Shown here in pieces: positions 1 to 9,525 of a stretch of 32,447 nucleotides of DNA. Under the pieces are notes generated by a model. That model saw only the letters and a program-made list of their open reading frames with translations. It ran no database searches and was not told the origin of the DNA. Source of the DNA: Sneathiellales bacterium (GTDB taxonomy: Bacteria; Pseudomonadota; Alphaproteobacteria; Sneathiellales; Sneathiellaceae); NCBI GenBank assembly GCA_022360775.1, contig JAKSCD010000188.1, positions 1 through 32,447 on the forward strand. The letters run 5' to 3'. The stretch's first letter is position 1. Every line of letters begins with the position of its first letter. Position numbers and translations under genes: made by a program.

Positions 1-441
1 ATCCGCTGCATCCCCGATGATCAGCTCCGTGCGCGGATCATCATAATCCCCGTGGATACCGAGATATTCCTTTGACGTTTCGACAACCCGCTCATCAATT
101 TCTACCATCACCACGCGCGAGACGAAATCATGCACCAGGACTTCCCGCAAGATGCCACCATCCCCGCCGCCGACAATAAGAACCTTCGCCTCTTCCCGTT
201 CACGGCCCAGCAAAGGAACATGAACCGCCATTTCGTGATACATAAACTCGTCTGCCTGGGAAGCCTGTACCAAACCATCCAGCGTTAGAACCCGGCCAAA
301 AGTGTCATGCTCGAAAATCTCGATTTTCTGGTAAGGGCTCTGTTCCTCATGGATTTTTGTCATATCCAGAGCATGGGTGAAGGCCACGCCTTCTGTTTCT
401 TCATGCCACCAGTTTCGACTGATTTCGCTGATTTTCGTCAT
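1..441 (-). CDS. speE: Spermidine synthase (polyamine aminopropyltransferase), N-terminal part; truncated by the left window edge
   Basis: My translation of the minus strand from ATG at 441 is open to position 1: MTKISEISRNWWHEETEGVAFTHALDMTKIHEEQSPYQKIEIFEHDTFGRVLTLDGLVQASQADEFMYHEMAVHVPLL...VLIVGGGDGGILREVLVH...VVMVEIDERVVE, with typical SpeE motifs (YQ.I.., GGGDGG). It is not in the ORF track because it is incomplete. Confidence 0.95.
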   Translation of the reverse strand, partial: MTKISEISRNWWHEETEGVAFTHALDMTKIHEEQSPYQKIEIFEHDTFGRVLTLDGLVQASQADEFMYHEMAVHVPLLGREREEAKVLIVGGGDGGILREVLVHDFVSRVVMVEIDERVVETSKEYLGIHGDYDDPRTELIIGDAAD

Positions 442-449
442 GATACTTT

Positions 450-926
450 CTAACCGTTCAGGTCATTTTTACACATATGATCCAGAAGTGCCTTTGCGGC
501 AGGCTGCAACAGATCAAAAACATAATTATAGTCGCTCATATCCCCATAATAGGGATCGGGTACTTCTTCTTCGGTTTCATTGGAAAAATCAAGCATCATC
601 ACAAGTTTTGCACGGCTTTCCCTGCTGGACATGCGTTTCAGATTTTCATAATTGCTGCGATCCATAGCGACTATGTAATCGAAGCGGTCAAAATCCGCTT
701 TCTCAGCCTGTCGCGCCCTTAAATCGGACATATCAATGCCCCGACTTAAAGCCGCTTGCTGTGCCCGCCCGTCTGGAGGATTACCGATATGCCAGGCCCC
801 TGTTCCCGCGCTATCAGTCCCGATTTTCTCTTCAAGGCCGGCATTCAAGACTTCAGCCCGAAAAATCGCTTCGGCGGAAGGTGACCGACAAATATTTCCA
901 AGACAAACAAACAGAACCTTCTTCAT
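450..926 (-). CDS. Low molecular weight protein-tyrosine phosphatase
   Basis: ORF 450..941; start probably the internal Met (MKKVLFVCLGNICRSPSAEAIFR) with the LMW-PTP P-loop VCLGNICRSP and the DPYYGD acid loop. Confidence 0.95.
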   Translation of the reverse strand: MKKVLFVCLGNICRSPSAEAIFRAEVLNAGLEEKIGTDSAGTGAWHIGNPPDGRAQQAALSRGIDMSDLRARQAEKADFDRFDYIVAMDRSNYENLKRMSSRESRAKLVMMLDFSNETEEEVPDPYYGDMSDYNYVFDLLQPAAKALLDHMCKNDLNG

Positions 927-1000
927 AATAAACCCCTTCACTGGATCTCAGCGATGCAAGTGATCATATACTAGCTATCAATGAGGAGGCGAAGGAAGAA

Positions 1001-1294
1001 ATGACAGAATTACTTTCACCTGAAGAGCGCGAAGAGGAATTTGGCCGCTTGATGGGCTGGCTTCAGCGCAGCGACAGAAATGCCATGGAAAAGAAATTCC
1101 TGTTCAAGGATTTTAACGAGGCCTTCGCTTTTATGAGCCGCGTTGCTTTAAAAGCGGAAAAAATGGATCACCATCCTGAATGGTTCAATGTCTATAACCG
1201 CGTGGAAGTCATCCTGGCGACCCATAGTGCGGGCGGCATCACCATGAAGGATATTGAACTTGCCCGCTTTATGGATCAGGTGGGCGACCCCTAA
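1001..1294 (+). CDS. phhB: 4a-hydroxytetrahydrobiopterin (pterin-4a-carbinolamine) dehydratase
   Basis: 97-aa ORF with [47 protein letters not shown], the family core motif. Confidence 0.93.
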   Translation: MTELLSPEEREEEFGRLMGWLQRSDRNAMEKKFLFKDFNEAFAFMSRVALKAEKMDHHPEWFNVYNRVEVILATHSAGGITMKDIELARFMDQVGDP

Positions 1295-1316
1295 GATCGC
1301 CCCCTTACAAACGGCT

Positions 1317-2078
1317 TTATTTGGGTGCCATACGGATCGCGCCATCAAGGCGGATCACTTCGCCGTTCAGCATCTGGTTCTCGACAATATGCTGGGCGAG
1401 ACCCGCAAATTCTGCCGGATTACCGAGGCGGCTTGGGAAAGGAACACTGGCACCGAGGGAATCCTGGACATCCTGCGGAAGACCAAGCAACAAAGGTGTT
1501 CCGAAAATACCAGGAGCAATTGTCATCACCCGCACTCCAACACCTGAAAGATCACGGGCGATCGGCAAAGTCATACCAACGATACCGCCTTTGGAAGCAG
1601 CATAGGCCGCCTGACCGATTTGACCGTCATAGGCTGCGACAGATGCTGTATTGATACAGACACCACGCTCTCCACTTTCCATCGGATCCAGTTTGGACAT
1701 ATCATCCGCTGCACGGCGCAGGCAGTTAAAGGTACCGATCAGGTTGATATTGATAACCTGCTCAAATTTATCGAGCGGATGCATGCCACGGCTTGAAACT
1801 GTTTTTGCAGCCGGGCCAATCCCGGCACAATTGACCAGGATACGTGCAGCGCCATGAGCATCGCGAGCACCATTAAAACCGGCTTCCACAGAAGCATCAT
1901 CTGCAACATTCACAGTAAAAGCTGAACCACCGATTTTTTCGGCCATCGCTTCCGCAGCTTCTGTATTCAAATCAAAGATGGCGACTTTGGCACCCGCATC
2001 AGCCAATGCTGTTGCTGTTGCAGCACCCAAACCGGACGCCCCGCCGGTTACGATGGCAGCTTTACCGCTGATATCCAT
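1317..2078 (-). CDS. SDR family oxidoreductase, similar to 3-hydroxyacyl-CoA dehydrogenase type 2 (HSD17B10-like)
   Basis: Within ORF 1317..2528, start at MDISGKAAIVTGGASGLGAATA (ATG 2076-2078); TGxxxGxG, NCAG, YAASKGG motifs. Confidence 0.9.
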   Translation of the reverse strand: MDISGKAAIVTGGASGLGAATATALADAGAKVAIFDLNTEAAEAMAEKIGGSAFTVNVADDASVEAGFNGARDAHGAARILVNCAGIGPAAKTVSSRGMHPLDKFEQVININLIGTFNCLRRAADDMSKLDPMESGERGVCINTASVAAYDGQIGQAAYAASKGGIVGMTLPIARDLSGVGVRVMTIAPGIFGTPLLLGLPQDVQDSLGASVPFPSRLGNPAEFAGLAQHIVENQMLNGEVIRLDGAIRMAPK

Positions 2079-2201
2079 GTTCGTCTCCCATAAATCTAAC
2101 GTTTGTTCATAAAACACACTGATGCCTTTGAATACACGGACCAGCGCAAAAAGGAAAGTATCTGTGTTGCAAAATAATGCATCAATCTCATATACAGGGT
2201 T

Positions 2202-2588
2202 ATGCAAATAGATGATGAAGACATCTCCGCCTTTGATGCGGAAAAAATGCAAAGCGATAAACGCATCGTCATGCGGGAATTTGCCCAGAAGCTTAAAAGC
2301 ACCATCGGTAAAATCCCCTTCGCCGAAGATGCGACTTCTGCTTTTTACTGCGCAATGGACGGGAAGAGCCCGGCCTATGTAAAAGCGGTCCTCTTTGGTG
2401 CGCTTGCTTATTTCATTATGCCTGCTGATGTAGTGCCCGACTTTATTGCAGGTCTTGGCTTTACCGATGATGCAAGTGTTCTCCTCGCCGCGATGAAAGC
2501 GGTGCATGCCAACATCACAGAAGATCATCGTATAAAAGCAAGAGATTTCCTGAACAAACAGGGTCTCACAGAGACTGAAGAAGAATAG
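2202..2588 (+). CDS. YkvA/DUF1232 family protein
   Basis: 128-aa ORF with KAVLFGALAYFIMPADVVPDFIAGLGFTDDASVL, the DUF1232 signature (Y...P.D..PD..p..G..DD). Confidence 0.88.
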   Translation: MQIDDEDISAFDAEKMQSDKRIVMREFAQKLKSTIGKIPFAEDATSAFYCAMDGKSPAYVKAVLFGALAYFIMPADVVPDFIAGLGFTDDASVLLAAMKAVHANITEDHRIKARDFLNKQGLTETEEE

Positions 2589-3506
2589 CTAGCTTTTTTC
2601 TTCTCTCTTTCTGAGACGCGCTTCACGCTGGACAATATAAAGGCTGGACCCCACAATAATACTCGCGCCAAGCAGCATCCAGAAGGTAGGAACCTCCTGA
2701 AAAATCAGGAAACCGAGAATACCTGAAAAGATGAGGCGCATATAATCAAAAGGCGCAACCGCTGTTGCCTCCGCAACACTGAAAGCACGAATTGCGCAGT
2801 AATTTGCCCCGGATCCCACAGCCGCACCCGCTGCCAAAATTGCAAGTTGCTGCCATGTCGGTGTCTGCCAGACCAGCATGGCGGGAATAAAGGCAATCAT
2901 TGCCCCGAAAACCCCGAAATAAAACATCATGGTTATGGGATCTTCTGTGCGGCTGAGTTTTTTAAGAAAGACGGAGACAAGAGCAACCATCAACGCCCCG
3001 AAGAGGGCGACCCCTGACGCCAGGCTTACATCCGCATTAGCCTGCACCATGATCAGAACGCCAAGAAAACCGACAAAAGTCGCAAGCCAACGACGCCAGC
3101 GAACAATTTCCCCAAGAAATAGAACCGCAAGAAGGATCAGAAACAGAGGCCTCGTAAAGGTAAGCGCCACAGCGTCAGCAAGAGGCATATGGGTAACAGC
3201 ATAAAAAATACTCAGCATCCCTGAAATGCCGACAACCGCCCGGCCAAAATGCAGCTTCAGGACTTTTGTTCTAAGTGATCCAATTCCTTTTTTCAGCACA
3301 AAGGGAAGAACAACGAGAATACCGAAAACCGCCCGAATAAAACCCAGCTGAAAACTGTCCAGCTCCTGGCCCAGATATTTAATAACCAGGCTCATAACCG
3401 AGAAAAAAGCGCCGCCTAGCAGCATCCAGAGAGCCCCTTGGGCATTGGGGGGGATTTTATCCCAGAAACCTGGTGGCTCAGCGTCCTCAGCCGCGACTTC
3501 TGTCAT
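2589..3506 (-). CDS. DMT superfamily (EamA) transporter
   Basis: 305 aa, about 10 TM segments; EamA-like repeats (FYAVTHMPLADAVALTFTRPLFLILLAVLFLGE). Confidence 0.9.
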   Translation of the reverse strand: MTEVAAEDAEPPGFWDKIPPNAQGALWMLLGGAFFSVMSLVIKYLGQELDSFQLGFIRAVFGILVVLPFVLKKGIGSLRTKVLKLHFGRAVVGISGMLSIFYAVTHMPLADAVALTFTRPLFLILLAVLFLGEIVRWRRWLATFVGFLGVLIMVQANADVSLASGVALFGALMVALVSVFLKKLSRTEDPITMMFYFGVFGAMIAFIPAMLVWQTPTWQQLAILAAGAAVGSGANYCAIRAFSVAEATAVAPFDYMRLIFSGILGFLIFQEVPTFWMLLGASIIVGSSLYIVQREARLRKREEKS

Positions 3507-4465
3507 GGGTTTTCGCCAAGCTTTGTTGCTGTCCCGCGGGCAATTTCCGAGCTTGCTTTCTTGCTCGTAACAGCATTAACCCGTGTTTCGCGCATGGCAA
3601 TGTAAACGGTGGATGCAAAGATAATGGCAGCACCGATCCAGACATAGATATCCGGCTCCTGTGCGAAAAACATAAAGCCAATAATCGCCGAGAAAATCAA
3701 TCTGAAGAAATCAAAAGGCAGGACATAGGTCGCATCCGCAACCGCAAAGGCGCGGGTAAAAAACAGATGCCCCAATGTTGCGCAAAAGCCCATTCCAGCG
3801 ACATAAAGCCATTGCTCCAATGTCGGATTAATCCAGACCATCAATGCCGGAACCAGTGACATGGGAATAATAATAATCTGGGTCCAGGCGACGATGGAGG
3901 GCGTTGTCTCTGTACTGGACAACATTTTCACGCAAGTAACAGAACAGGCCATAAATGCCGCAGCGACCAGAGCAGCCCAGGTTCCTGGCCCCATTTCGAT
4001 GAGACCTGGTCGCAGGATAATCATTGCCCCGACGAAACCGATAATAATGGCCATCCAGCGCCGGAAACGAACAACCTCTTTCAAAACAATAATCGCCAGC
4101 AGAGTTCCAAAAATAGGGGCCGTGAAATTCAACGCGACAGCCTCTGCCAGAGGAATAACTGTTACGGCATAGAACCAGGCCAACATGGAGATAAAGCCAC
4201 ATGTTCCCCGAATAAGAAAGAGAACGGGCCGTTCTGTTTTAAGGCCAGAGAGTCCATTTTGTAAAAACCAGGGTGCCAACGCAATCAAGCCAGCCATATT
4301 GCGTAAAAATACAATTTCAAAAACAGGCATACCACTATTGGCAAGCGATTTGATCAATCCGCCGAGTACGGAAAGAAAAACACATCCAATGGTCATTAAA
4401 ATAGCCGCCTGAATGGCAGCGGGAGCGTTTTGGAAGGGCCTCAATACGAGGTTGGTCTCAGACAT
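3503..4465 (-). CDS. DMT superfamily (EamA) transporter, paralogue of the adjacent gene
   Basis: 320 aa; FYAVTVIPLAEAVALNFTAPIFGTLLAIIVLKEVVRFRRW; strongly similar to the 2589..3506 product; overlaps it by 4 nt. Confidence 0.9.
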   Translation of the reverse strand: MSETNLVLRPFQNAPAAIQAAILMTIGCVFLSVLGGLIKSLANSGMPVFEIVFLRNMAGLIALAPWFLQNGLSGLKTERPVLFLIRGTCGFISMLAWFYAVTVIPLAEAVALNFTAPIFGTLLAIIVLKEVVRFRRWMAIIIGFVGAMIILRPGLIEMGPGTWAALVAAAFMACSVTCVKMLSSTETTPSIVAWTQIIIIPMSLVPALMVWINPTLEQWLYVAGMGFCATLGHLFFTRAFAVADATYVLPFDFFRLIFSAIIGFMFFAQEPDIYVWIGAAIIFASTVYIAMRETRVNAVTSKKASSEIARGTATKLGENP

Positions 4466-4537
4466 TAAACAATATTAATTCGCTAGCTAACAAACATAAA
4501 GTGCATTATTTGCAACCCTGCCCTGCATTTATCCTCA

Positions 4538-4567
4538 ACAAAAAAAGGGCTGTAAAAACAGCCCTTT
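4538..4567 (-). terminator. Rho-independent terminator for scoB (minus strand)
   Basis: Perfect 9-bp inverted repeat AAAGGGCTG(4544-4552)-TAAAAA-CAGCCCTTT(4559-4567); on the minus strand the stem is followed by a T-tract (CAGCCCTTTTTTT). Confidence 0.85.
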
Positions 4568-4590
4568 AATTCGTTCATATTGAAACGCTG

Positions 4591-5220
4591 TTAGTTGACG
4601 AGCGTCGCTTCCGTTTTCTCGCGAACCTCATCCAGAGTGACTTCCGGCGCCAGCTCAACAACTTTAAGGCCTCCTTCAACCACATCAAAGACACCAAGGC
4701 CTGTAATAATGCGATCCACGACTTTCTTACCAGTCAATGGCAAGGTACAGGATTTCAGCAGCTTGGTTTCACCGGCTTTATTAGTGTGATCCATAATGAT
4801 CACAACCTTCTTCACGCCAGCTACCAGGTCCATGGCACCGCCCATTCCTTTGACAAGCTTTCCAGGGATCATCCAGTTGGCCAGATCCCCCTCTTCAGAG
4901 ACTTCCATTGCGCCCAGAATGGAAAGGGCGATATGACCCCCGCGGATCATGGCAAAACTGTCAGCAGAATTGAAATAACTGGTCCGATCCAATTCGGTAA
5001 TGGTTTGCTTCCCGGCATTGATCAGATCGGCATCAATTTCCGCTTCTGTCGGGAAAGGCCCCATTCCGAGCATTCCATTTTCCGACTGCAAAGTGACATC
5101 CACTCCTTGTGGAATATAGTTTGAAACCAATGTGGGGATCCCGATACCGAGATTCACATAGGTGCCGTCTTCAAGTTCCTGCGCTGCACGGGCAGCCATC
5201 TGATTACGATCCCAAGGCAT
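4591..5220 (-). CDS. scoB: 3-oxoacid (succinyl-CoA:acetoacetate) CoA-transferase subunit B
   Basis: Start [61 protein letters not shown] catalytic motif. The ORF track extends further upstream into scoA. Confidence 0.94.
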   Translation of the reverse strand: MPWDRNQMAARAAQELEDGTYVNLGIGIPTLVSNYIPQGVDVTLQSENGMLGMGPFPTEAEIDADLINAGKQTITELDRTSYFNSADSFAMIRGGHIALSILGAMEVSEEGDLANWMIPGKLVKGMGGAMDLVAGVKKVVIIMDHTNKAGETKLLKSCTLPLTGKKVVDRIITGLGVFDVVEGGLKVVELAPEVTLDEVREKTEATLVN

Positions 5221-5233
5221 GTTTTCTCTCCTC

Positions 5234-5932
5234 TCAGGCTTCCCGAATTGTCCGTTGTTCAATGCGTTTTTCGTGCTCACCTTTAATGATGCGCTGCACA
5301 TAAACACTTGGGGTGTGGATATTATCCGGATCAATGGATCCAACCGGCAAAATTTCTTCAACCTCGGCAACGGTAACCTTGCCGCATGTTGCTGCGAGCG
5401 GATTAAAATTACGCGCCGTTTTACGATAAATCAGGTTCCCCTGCTCATCCCCTTTCCAGGCTTTGACAATCGCCAGATCAGCAACAATCCCCCGCTCCAG
5501 AACGTAGGTTTCACCGTCAAAGTCTTTGGTCTCTTTGCCTTCAGCGACAAGTGTTCCAACACCTGTTTTGGTATAGAAGCCCGGAATACCGGCACCGCCA
5601 GCCCGCATTCTTTCCGCCAGGGTTCCTTGCGGGTTGAATTCCAGCTCAAGCTCTCCGGAAAGATACTGCCGCATAAATTCAGCATTTTCACCAACATAGG
5701 AAGAAACCATTTTCCTGACCTGCTTGGTCTGCAGCAAAACGCCAAGGCCAAATTCATCCACGCCAGCATTATTGGAATAGACGGTCAGATCTTTAACCCC
5801 TGAATCGCGAATTGCTGCAATCAGGTTTTCCGGAATACCACACAACCCGAACCCGCCAGCGGCGATGGTCATACCGTCAAACAGCAGACCTTCCAGCGCG
5901 GCGCTCGCATCTGAATATTGTTTCTGTGCCAT
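5234..5932 (-). CDS. scoA: 3-oxoacid (succinyl-CoA:acetoacetate) CoA-transferase subunit A
   Basis: 232 aa, [47 protein letters not shown], typical subunit A. Confidence 0.94.
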   Translation of the reverse strand: MAQKQYSDASAALEGLLFDGMTIAAGGFGLCGIPENLIAAIRDSGVKDLTVYSNNAGVDEFGLGVLLQTKQVRKMVSSYVGENAEFMRQYLSGELELEFNPQGTLAERMRAGGAGIPGFYTKTGVGTLVAEGKETKDFDGETYVLERGIVADLAIVKAWKGDEQGNLIYRKTARNFNPLAATCGKVTVAEVEEILPVGSIDPDNIHTPSVYVQRIIKGEHEKRIEQRTIREA

Positions 5933-6097
5933 TAAATGGACTCCTACCCTTTATAGACGACGGACAATCAGCGAAGCATTGCTGACGCCTCTCTGGCTGA
6001 AGACAGTAATTTCATCCAGCTCAATTTCCGCGGCGATCATAGACAGAATGGCTGCGAGTTAAAACTCAAAAACGACAAATTCCGTAGGGTTTGCGTC

Positions 6098-6123
6098 CTT
6101 TTTTTCGCATCTGCGAAAAAAAA
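6098..6123. repeat. Near-perfect inverted repeat TTTTTTTCGCA-TC-TGCGAAAAAAA, just downstream of the methyltransferase stop
   Basis: Read directly: cctttttttcgcatctgcgaaaaaaaacc; 11-nt complementary arms. Confidence 0.75.
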
Positions 6124-6128
6124 CCACT

Positions 6129-7370
6129 CTATCGTTCTCTCAACCAGAGGATATTGAGATCATTGAAGAGCTTGAAAAGCGGTGCAAAGAGTTTTCGAAA
6201 ACTCTCCCAGTTAAGGGAAAGCTCGTTTTGAATATCGCTTAAACACCGTTTCCCATCCATCAGTGCGACAATCTCCGAACATCGCGGAGGAAGTGGAAAA
6301 GACACATTTTGTCCATCAAAGGAAACATTCAGCGCTTTTAGCCCTTTCAAACCGCTGGCGAATTCCCTTGCCGGTTTCTCATGCTGTAAAAGCGGAACCA
6401 TGTGAGGCGCGATTTTCGCAACTGATGTACTTAAGTATTCCTTTTTCTTTGCATAAAAGACGTGGGTCTTGATATTGCCTTTAATCTTTTCAGCAAGCGC
6501 CGCCTTCTCGGTCATATCCATTTTTTTGATACGTTTGAGGGCCGTTTCTTCCTTGATATAAAGTACAGGATCATAATTTACTGGCTCAATAAATCCGGTA
6601 ACCCCCAAATTCCGGCTTGCGAGAAATTCGACGATTTCCTCAACAAGATAGCTTCGATCCCTTGGGTGCAGGAGCAGATCAAAAAAAGCAGCATCTTCGC
6701 CCATCTTATGATCACCAACAAAAGGATTGCGAACCAGCCAGTTCGTCGATGGAAGGTTTTCCACCAGTTTTTTTGATTGTCTGACCTGCCGGGCTAACGG
6801 ATCATCTCCGTAAAGGACTTTAAGGGCGTCCTGCACATGATAGACACCGGTTCTCCCCAATGTCGCATAGAGCATGAGACCAAGTCCGCCCTCTTCATTC
6901 AACACCGAGGTCAGAGCTCCCAGACCTTCTTCAGGATCTTCAAGATGATGAAGAACACCGCAGCAATCGATATAGTCAAACGGCTCAAGGCCCATGGAAG
7001 GAAGATCCAGCAACGACCCTGTATAAAAAGTCATATTGCTGAGGCCACGAACCTTTGCCCGCTCCTCAACAACCTTTCGGCTCGCCTTTGAAAGATCAAG
7101 ATAGGTTACAGAGGCTTTATTGCCCTGATCCGCTAGCTGTTGCGCCAGGCAAATGGCAGCATCCCCGGTGCCACCCCCGGCAACAAGCGCCCGGAAAGGC
7201 CCCGAAAAATCAGCCTTTCCGGCAAAAAGATAATGATTGAGTTCATTCAGATTACTGGGGCTACCAACAATCAGGCGTTTTTTTTCATCTTCCGGATTTC
7301 GGGGAGGATAGGGAAAATCCTCATATTGCTGCTTGACGGCCTTGTCCCGTCGGTTCCTCCCCTTTGACAC
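6129..7370 (-). CDS. Class I SAM-dependent methyltransferase with a C-terminal PqqD-like/winged-helix-like region
   Basis: 413 aa; ALVAGGGTGDAAICLAQQL (motif I), YIDCCGVLHHLEDPEEGL (motif IV); C-terminus RCSEIVALMDGKRCLSDIQNELSLNWESFRKLFAPLFKLFNDLNILWL. Confidence 0.85.
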   Translation of the reverse strand: MSKGRNRRDKAVKQQYEDFPYPPRNPEDEKKRLIVGSPSNLNELNHYLFAGKADFSGPFRALVAGGGTGDAAICLAQQLADQGNKASVTYLDLSKASRKVVEERAKVRGLSNMTFYTGSLLDLPSMGLEPFDYIDCCGVLHHLEDPEEGLGALTSVLNEEGGLGLMLYATLGRTGVYHVQDALKVLYGDDPLARQVRQSKKLVENLPSTNWLVRNPFVGDHKMGEDAAFFDLLLHPRDRSYLVEEIVEFLASRNLGVTGFIEPVNYDPVLYIKEETALKRIKKMDMTEKAALAEKIKGNIKTHVFYAKKKEYLSTSVAKIAPHMVPLLQHEKPAREFASGLKGLKALNVSFDGQNVSFPLPPRCSEIVALMDGKRCLSDIQNELSLNWESFRKLFAPLFKLFNDLNILWLRER

Positions 7371-7375
7371 TCAAT

Positions 7376-8356
7376 TCAGTCCTTTACAGTGATAATCACT
7401 TTACCCGTTGTTTTACGGGACAAAAGTGCCTTCATGGCATCTGCACCCTGCTCCAGCGGGAAATGTGTGGAAACATGAGGCTTGATTTTCCCCTCTTCCA
7501 CCATTTTAAGCATGGCTGTGAAATTCGCCCGGTTTTTCTCCGGTGTCCGGCGGGCAAATTCACCCCAGAAAACACCCATAACCGAGCAGCCTTTGAGCAA
7601 GGCAAGGTTGGTTTTAAGTTCCGCAATTCGTCCGGATGCAAAACCGATAACCAAAAGGCGCCCTTCCCAGTTGATGCAACGCATGGACTGGTCAAAAGCA
7701 TCACCGCCAACAGGATCATAAATCACGTCAGCCCCTTTGCCGTCGGTCAATTCCTTGACCCGATCCTTAATACTCTCTGTTGAATAGTTGATGACATGAT
7801 CAGCGCCATATTGGCGCACAATATCCATTTTTTCATCAGATCCAACAGTTCCAATAACGGTCGCACCAAGGGCTTTACCCAGTTCAACAGCATTGAGGCC
7901 AACACCGCCAGCGGCGCCGTGCACCAGAAGGACCTCACCGGCTTTTATCTGGGCCCTATCAACGAGGGCGTGATAAGTCGTTCCGTAAGTCACAGGGAAA
8001 CCTGCGGCCTGATCGAAAGGCATGTTATCCGGAATAACATAGGTTGCCTCTGCCGGTGCAACCACATATTCGGCGAAACCGCCAACTCCATGATTGGACA
8101 TCACACGATCCCCAACCTTGATACCTGTGACCCCGTCACCAACTTCAGTTATGATGCCAGCACTTTCCATCCCCGGTGCGAACGGGAAAGCCGGCTTAAA
8201 CTGATATTTGCCTGCAATCATCAACGTGTCAGGGAAGTTGAGGCCCACCGAATGGACCTGGATTTTCACGGTGCCTGCTGTGACTTCAGGTTCCGCAATA
8301 TCCTCCATCACCAAGATATCCGGTTCACCAAATTCTTTACAAAGAAGAGCTTTCAT
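7376..8356 (-). CDS. NADPH:quinone oxidoreductase family protein (MDR superfamily)
   Basis: 326 aa; NFPDTLMIAGKYQFKPAFPFAPGMESAGIITEVGDGV; VLVHGAAGGVGLNAVELGKALGA. Confidence 0.92.
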   Translation of the reverse strand: MKALLCKEFGEPDILVMEDIAEPEVTAGTVKIQVHSVGLNFPDTLMIAGKYQFKPAFPFAPGMESAGIITEVGDGVTGIKVGDRVMSNHGVGGFAEYVVAPAEATYVIPDNMPFDQAAGFPVTYGTTYHALVDRAQIKAGEVLLVHGAAGGVGLNAVELGKALGATVIGTVGSDEKMDIVRQYGADHVINYSTESIKDRVKELTDGKGADVIYDPVGGDAFDQSMRCINWEGRLLVIGFASGRIAELKTNLALLKGCSVMGVFWGEFARRTPEKNRANFTAMLKMVEEGKIKPHVSTHFPLEQGADAMKALLSRKTTGKVIITVKD

Positions 8357-8439
8357 TTCATTCCCAATTTTTGTTATGTCCTCAATTGAGGAACTTTTTG
8401 TTGCGCTGCATATAAGCCTGCCTTATCTCGAAAAAAAGG

Positions 8440-9468
8440 TCAAACCTGATCTTGATCCGTCCCCCCGGAGCCCACCTCAATATCATTCCAGTTTTTATAG
8501 GTGGGCAACACAAATTCATCCATTTCCCTGTGCATTTCTTCTGTCATAATACCAAGCTCTTCTAGCAACTGACCCAGGGCAATTTCCACGCCGCGGGTAT
8601 TCCCATCCTGTGCTTTCATGGCAATGCCAAGCCCGCTCTCCGGCAATGCAGCAAGATAAACGCCCTCAGCGCCCACTTTTGCGATCACTTTTCCCTTGGC
8701 AGATCGATTGAGTGCAGTACAAAGCCTGTCGGAACCCGCAATCATTTCAGGCTGCTCCGCGATCGCTGCCTGAATTTTTTTACACGCAGCCGCACGTTCT
8801 TCGGACAGTTTTTCAGGATTTGCAAATCGGGCTATGGCAAGAGCAGCGTTCGATAAGGGAATACCTAGCGTGGGAATAGAGCATCCATCAATGCCGACAG
8901 GCGCGCCGGAAAGATCAAGATCTGTAAAATCCTCAAGAACCTTGACGAGTCGCTTCTGCACAGGATGATCGAGATTTATATATCCTTTGTGATCTTCGTT
9001 CAGATGAACAGAGGTTGTAAGAAAGCCAGTATGTTTGCCGGAACAGTTATTATGCGCCGTTGTTGGTGTTTTACCAGCAGCCGCTAATGCCCGCTCTGCA
9101 GGGCGATAGGTTGGCCAGTGGCTACCGCATTCCAAGTCATCAATTGTGCGCCCGATTTTCCTGAGCCAGTCAAGCACCGCCTCCACATGAATGTCTTCGC
9201 CTGTATGGGAGGCGCAGGCAAGGGAGATTTCCTTGCTTGTGAGGTTAAACGCATCCGCAGCCCCGCTTTCTACAAGAGGAAGCGCCTGAAGGGGCTTAAT
9301 GGCTGATCTTAAATAAACCGGCCTATCTGTCTCGCCATAGGATTTCAGGATTTTTCCATGCGCATCTGAAATAACGGCCGTGACCTGATGACGGCTTTCA
9401 ACCATGCTTCCGCGGCTGATATTCACCATCAAAGGAGAAACAGAAGAGCTTGCGTCGACTTTTTTCAT
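8440..9468 (-). CDS. Asparaginase, L-asparaginase II type
   Basis: ORF 8440..9498, start probably MKKVDASSSVSPLMVNISRGSMVESRHQ; SCASHTGEDIHVEAV, NNCSGKHTGFL, GIDGCSIPT motifs of the asparaginase II family. Confidence 0.9.
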   Translation of the reverse strand: MKKVDASSSVSPLMVNISRGSMVESRHQVTAVISDAHGKILKSYGETDRPVYLRSAIKPLQALPLVESGAADAFNLTSKEISLACASHTGEDIHVEAVLDWLRKIGRTIDDLECGSHWPTYRPAERALAAAGKTPTTAHNNCSGKHTGFLTTSVHLNEDHKGYINLDHPVQKRLVKVLEDFTDLDLSGAPVGIDGCSIPTLGIPLSNAALAIARFANPEKLSEERAAACKKIQAAIAEQPEMIAGSDRLCTALNRSAKGKVIAKVGAEGVYLAALPESGLGIAMKAQDGNTRGVEIALGQLLEELGIMTEEMHREMDEFVLPTYKNWNDIEVGSGGTDQDQV

Positions 9469-9525
9469 CTGGATAATCCTGAAAAAGCATAATACCAAGG
9501 GCGATACACTATCCGATTTTTCGGT

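Noticed and set aside
2079-2528. Upstream extension of the SDR ORF (403 aa in the track)
   Set aside because: The SDR fold starts at MDISGKAAIVTGG (2078); the extension is antisense to the well-supported DUF1232 gene.
7364-7783. Plus-strand ORFs of 139 aa and others antisense to the quinone oxidoreductase
   Set aside because: Shadow frames opposite a clear MDR-family gene.
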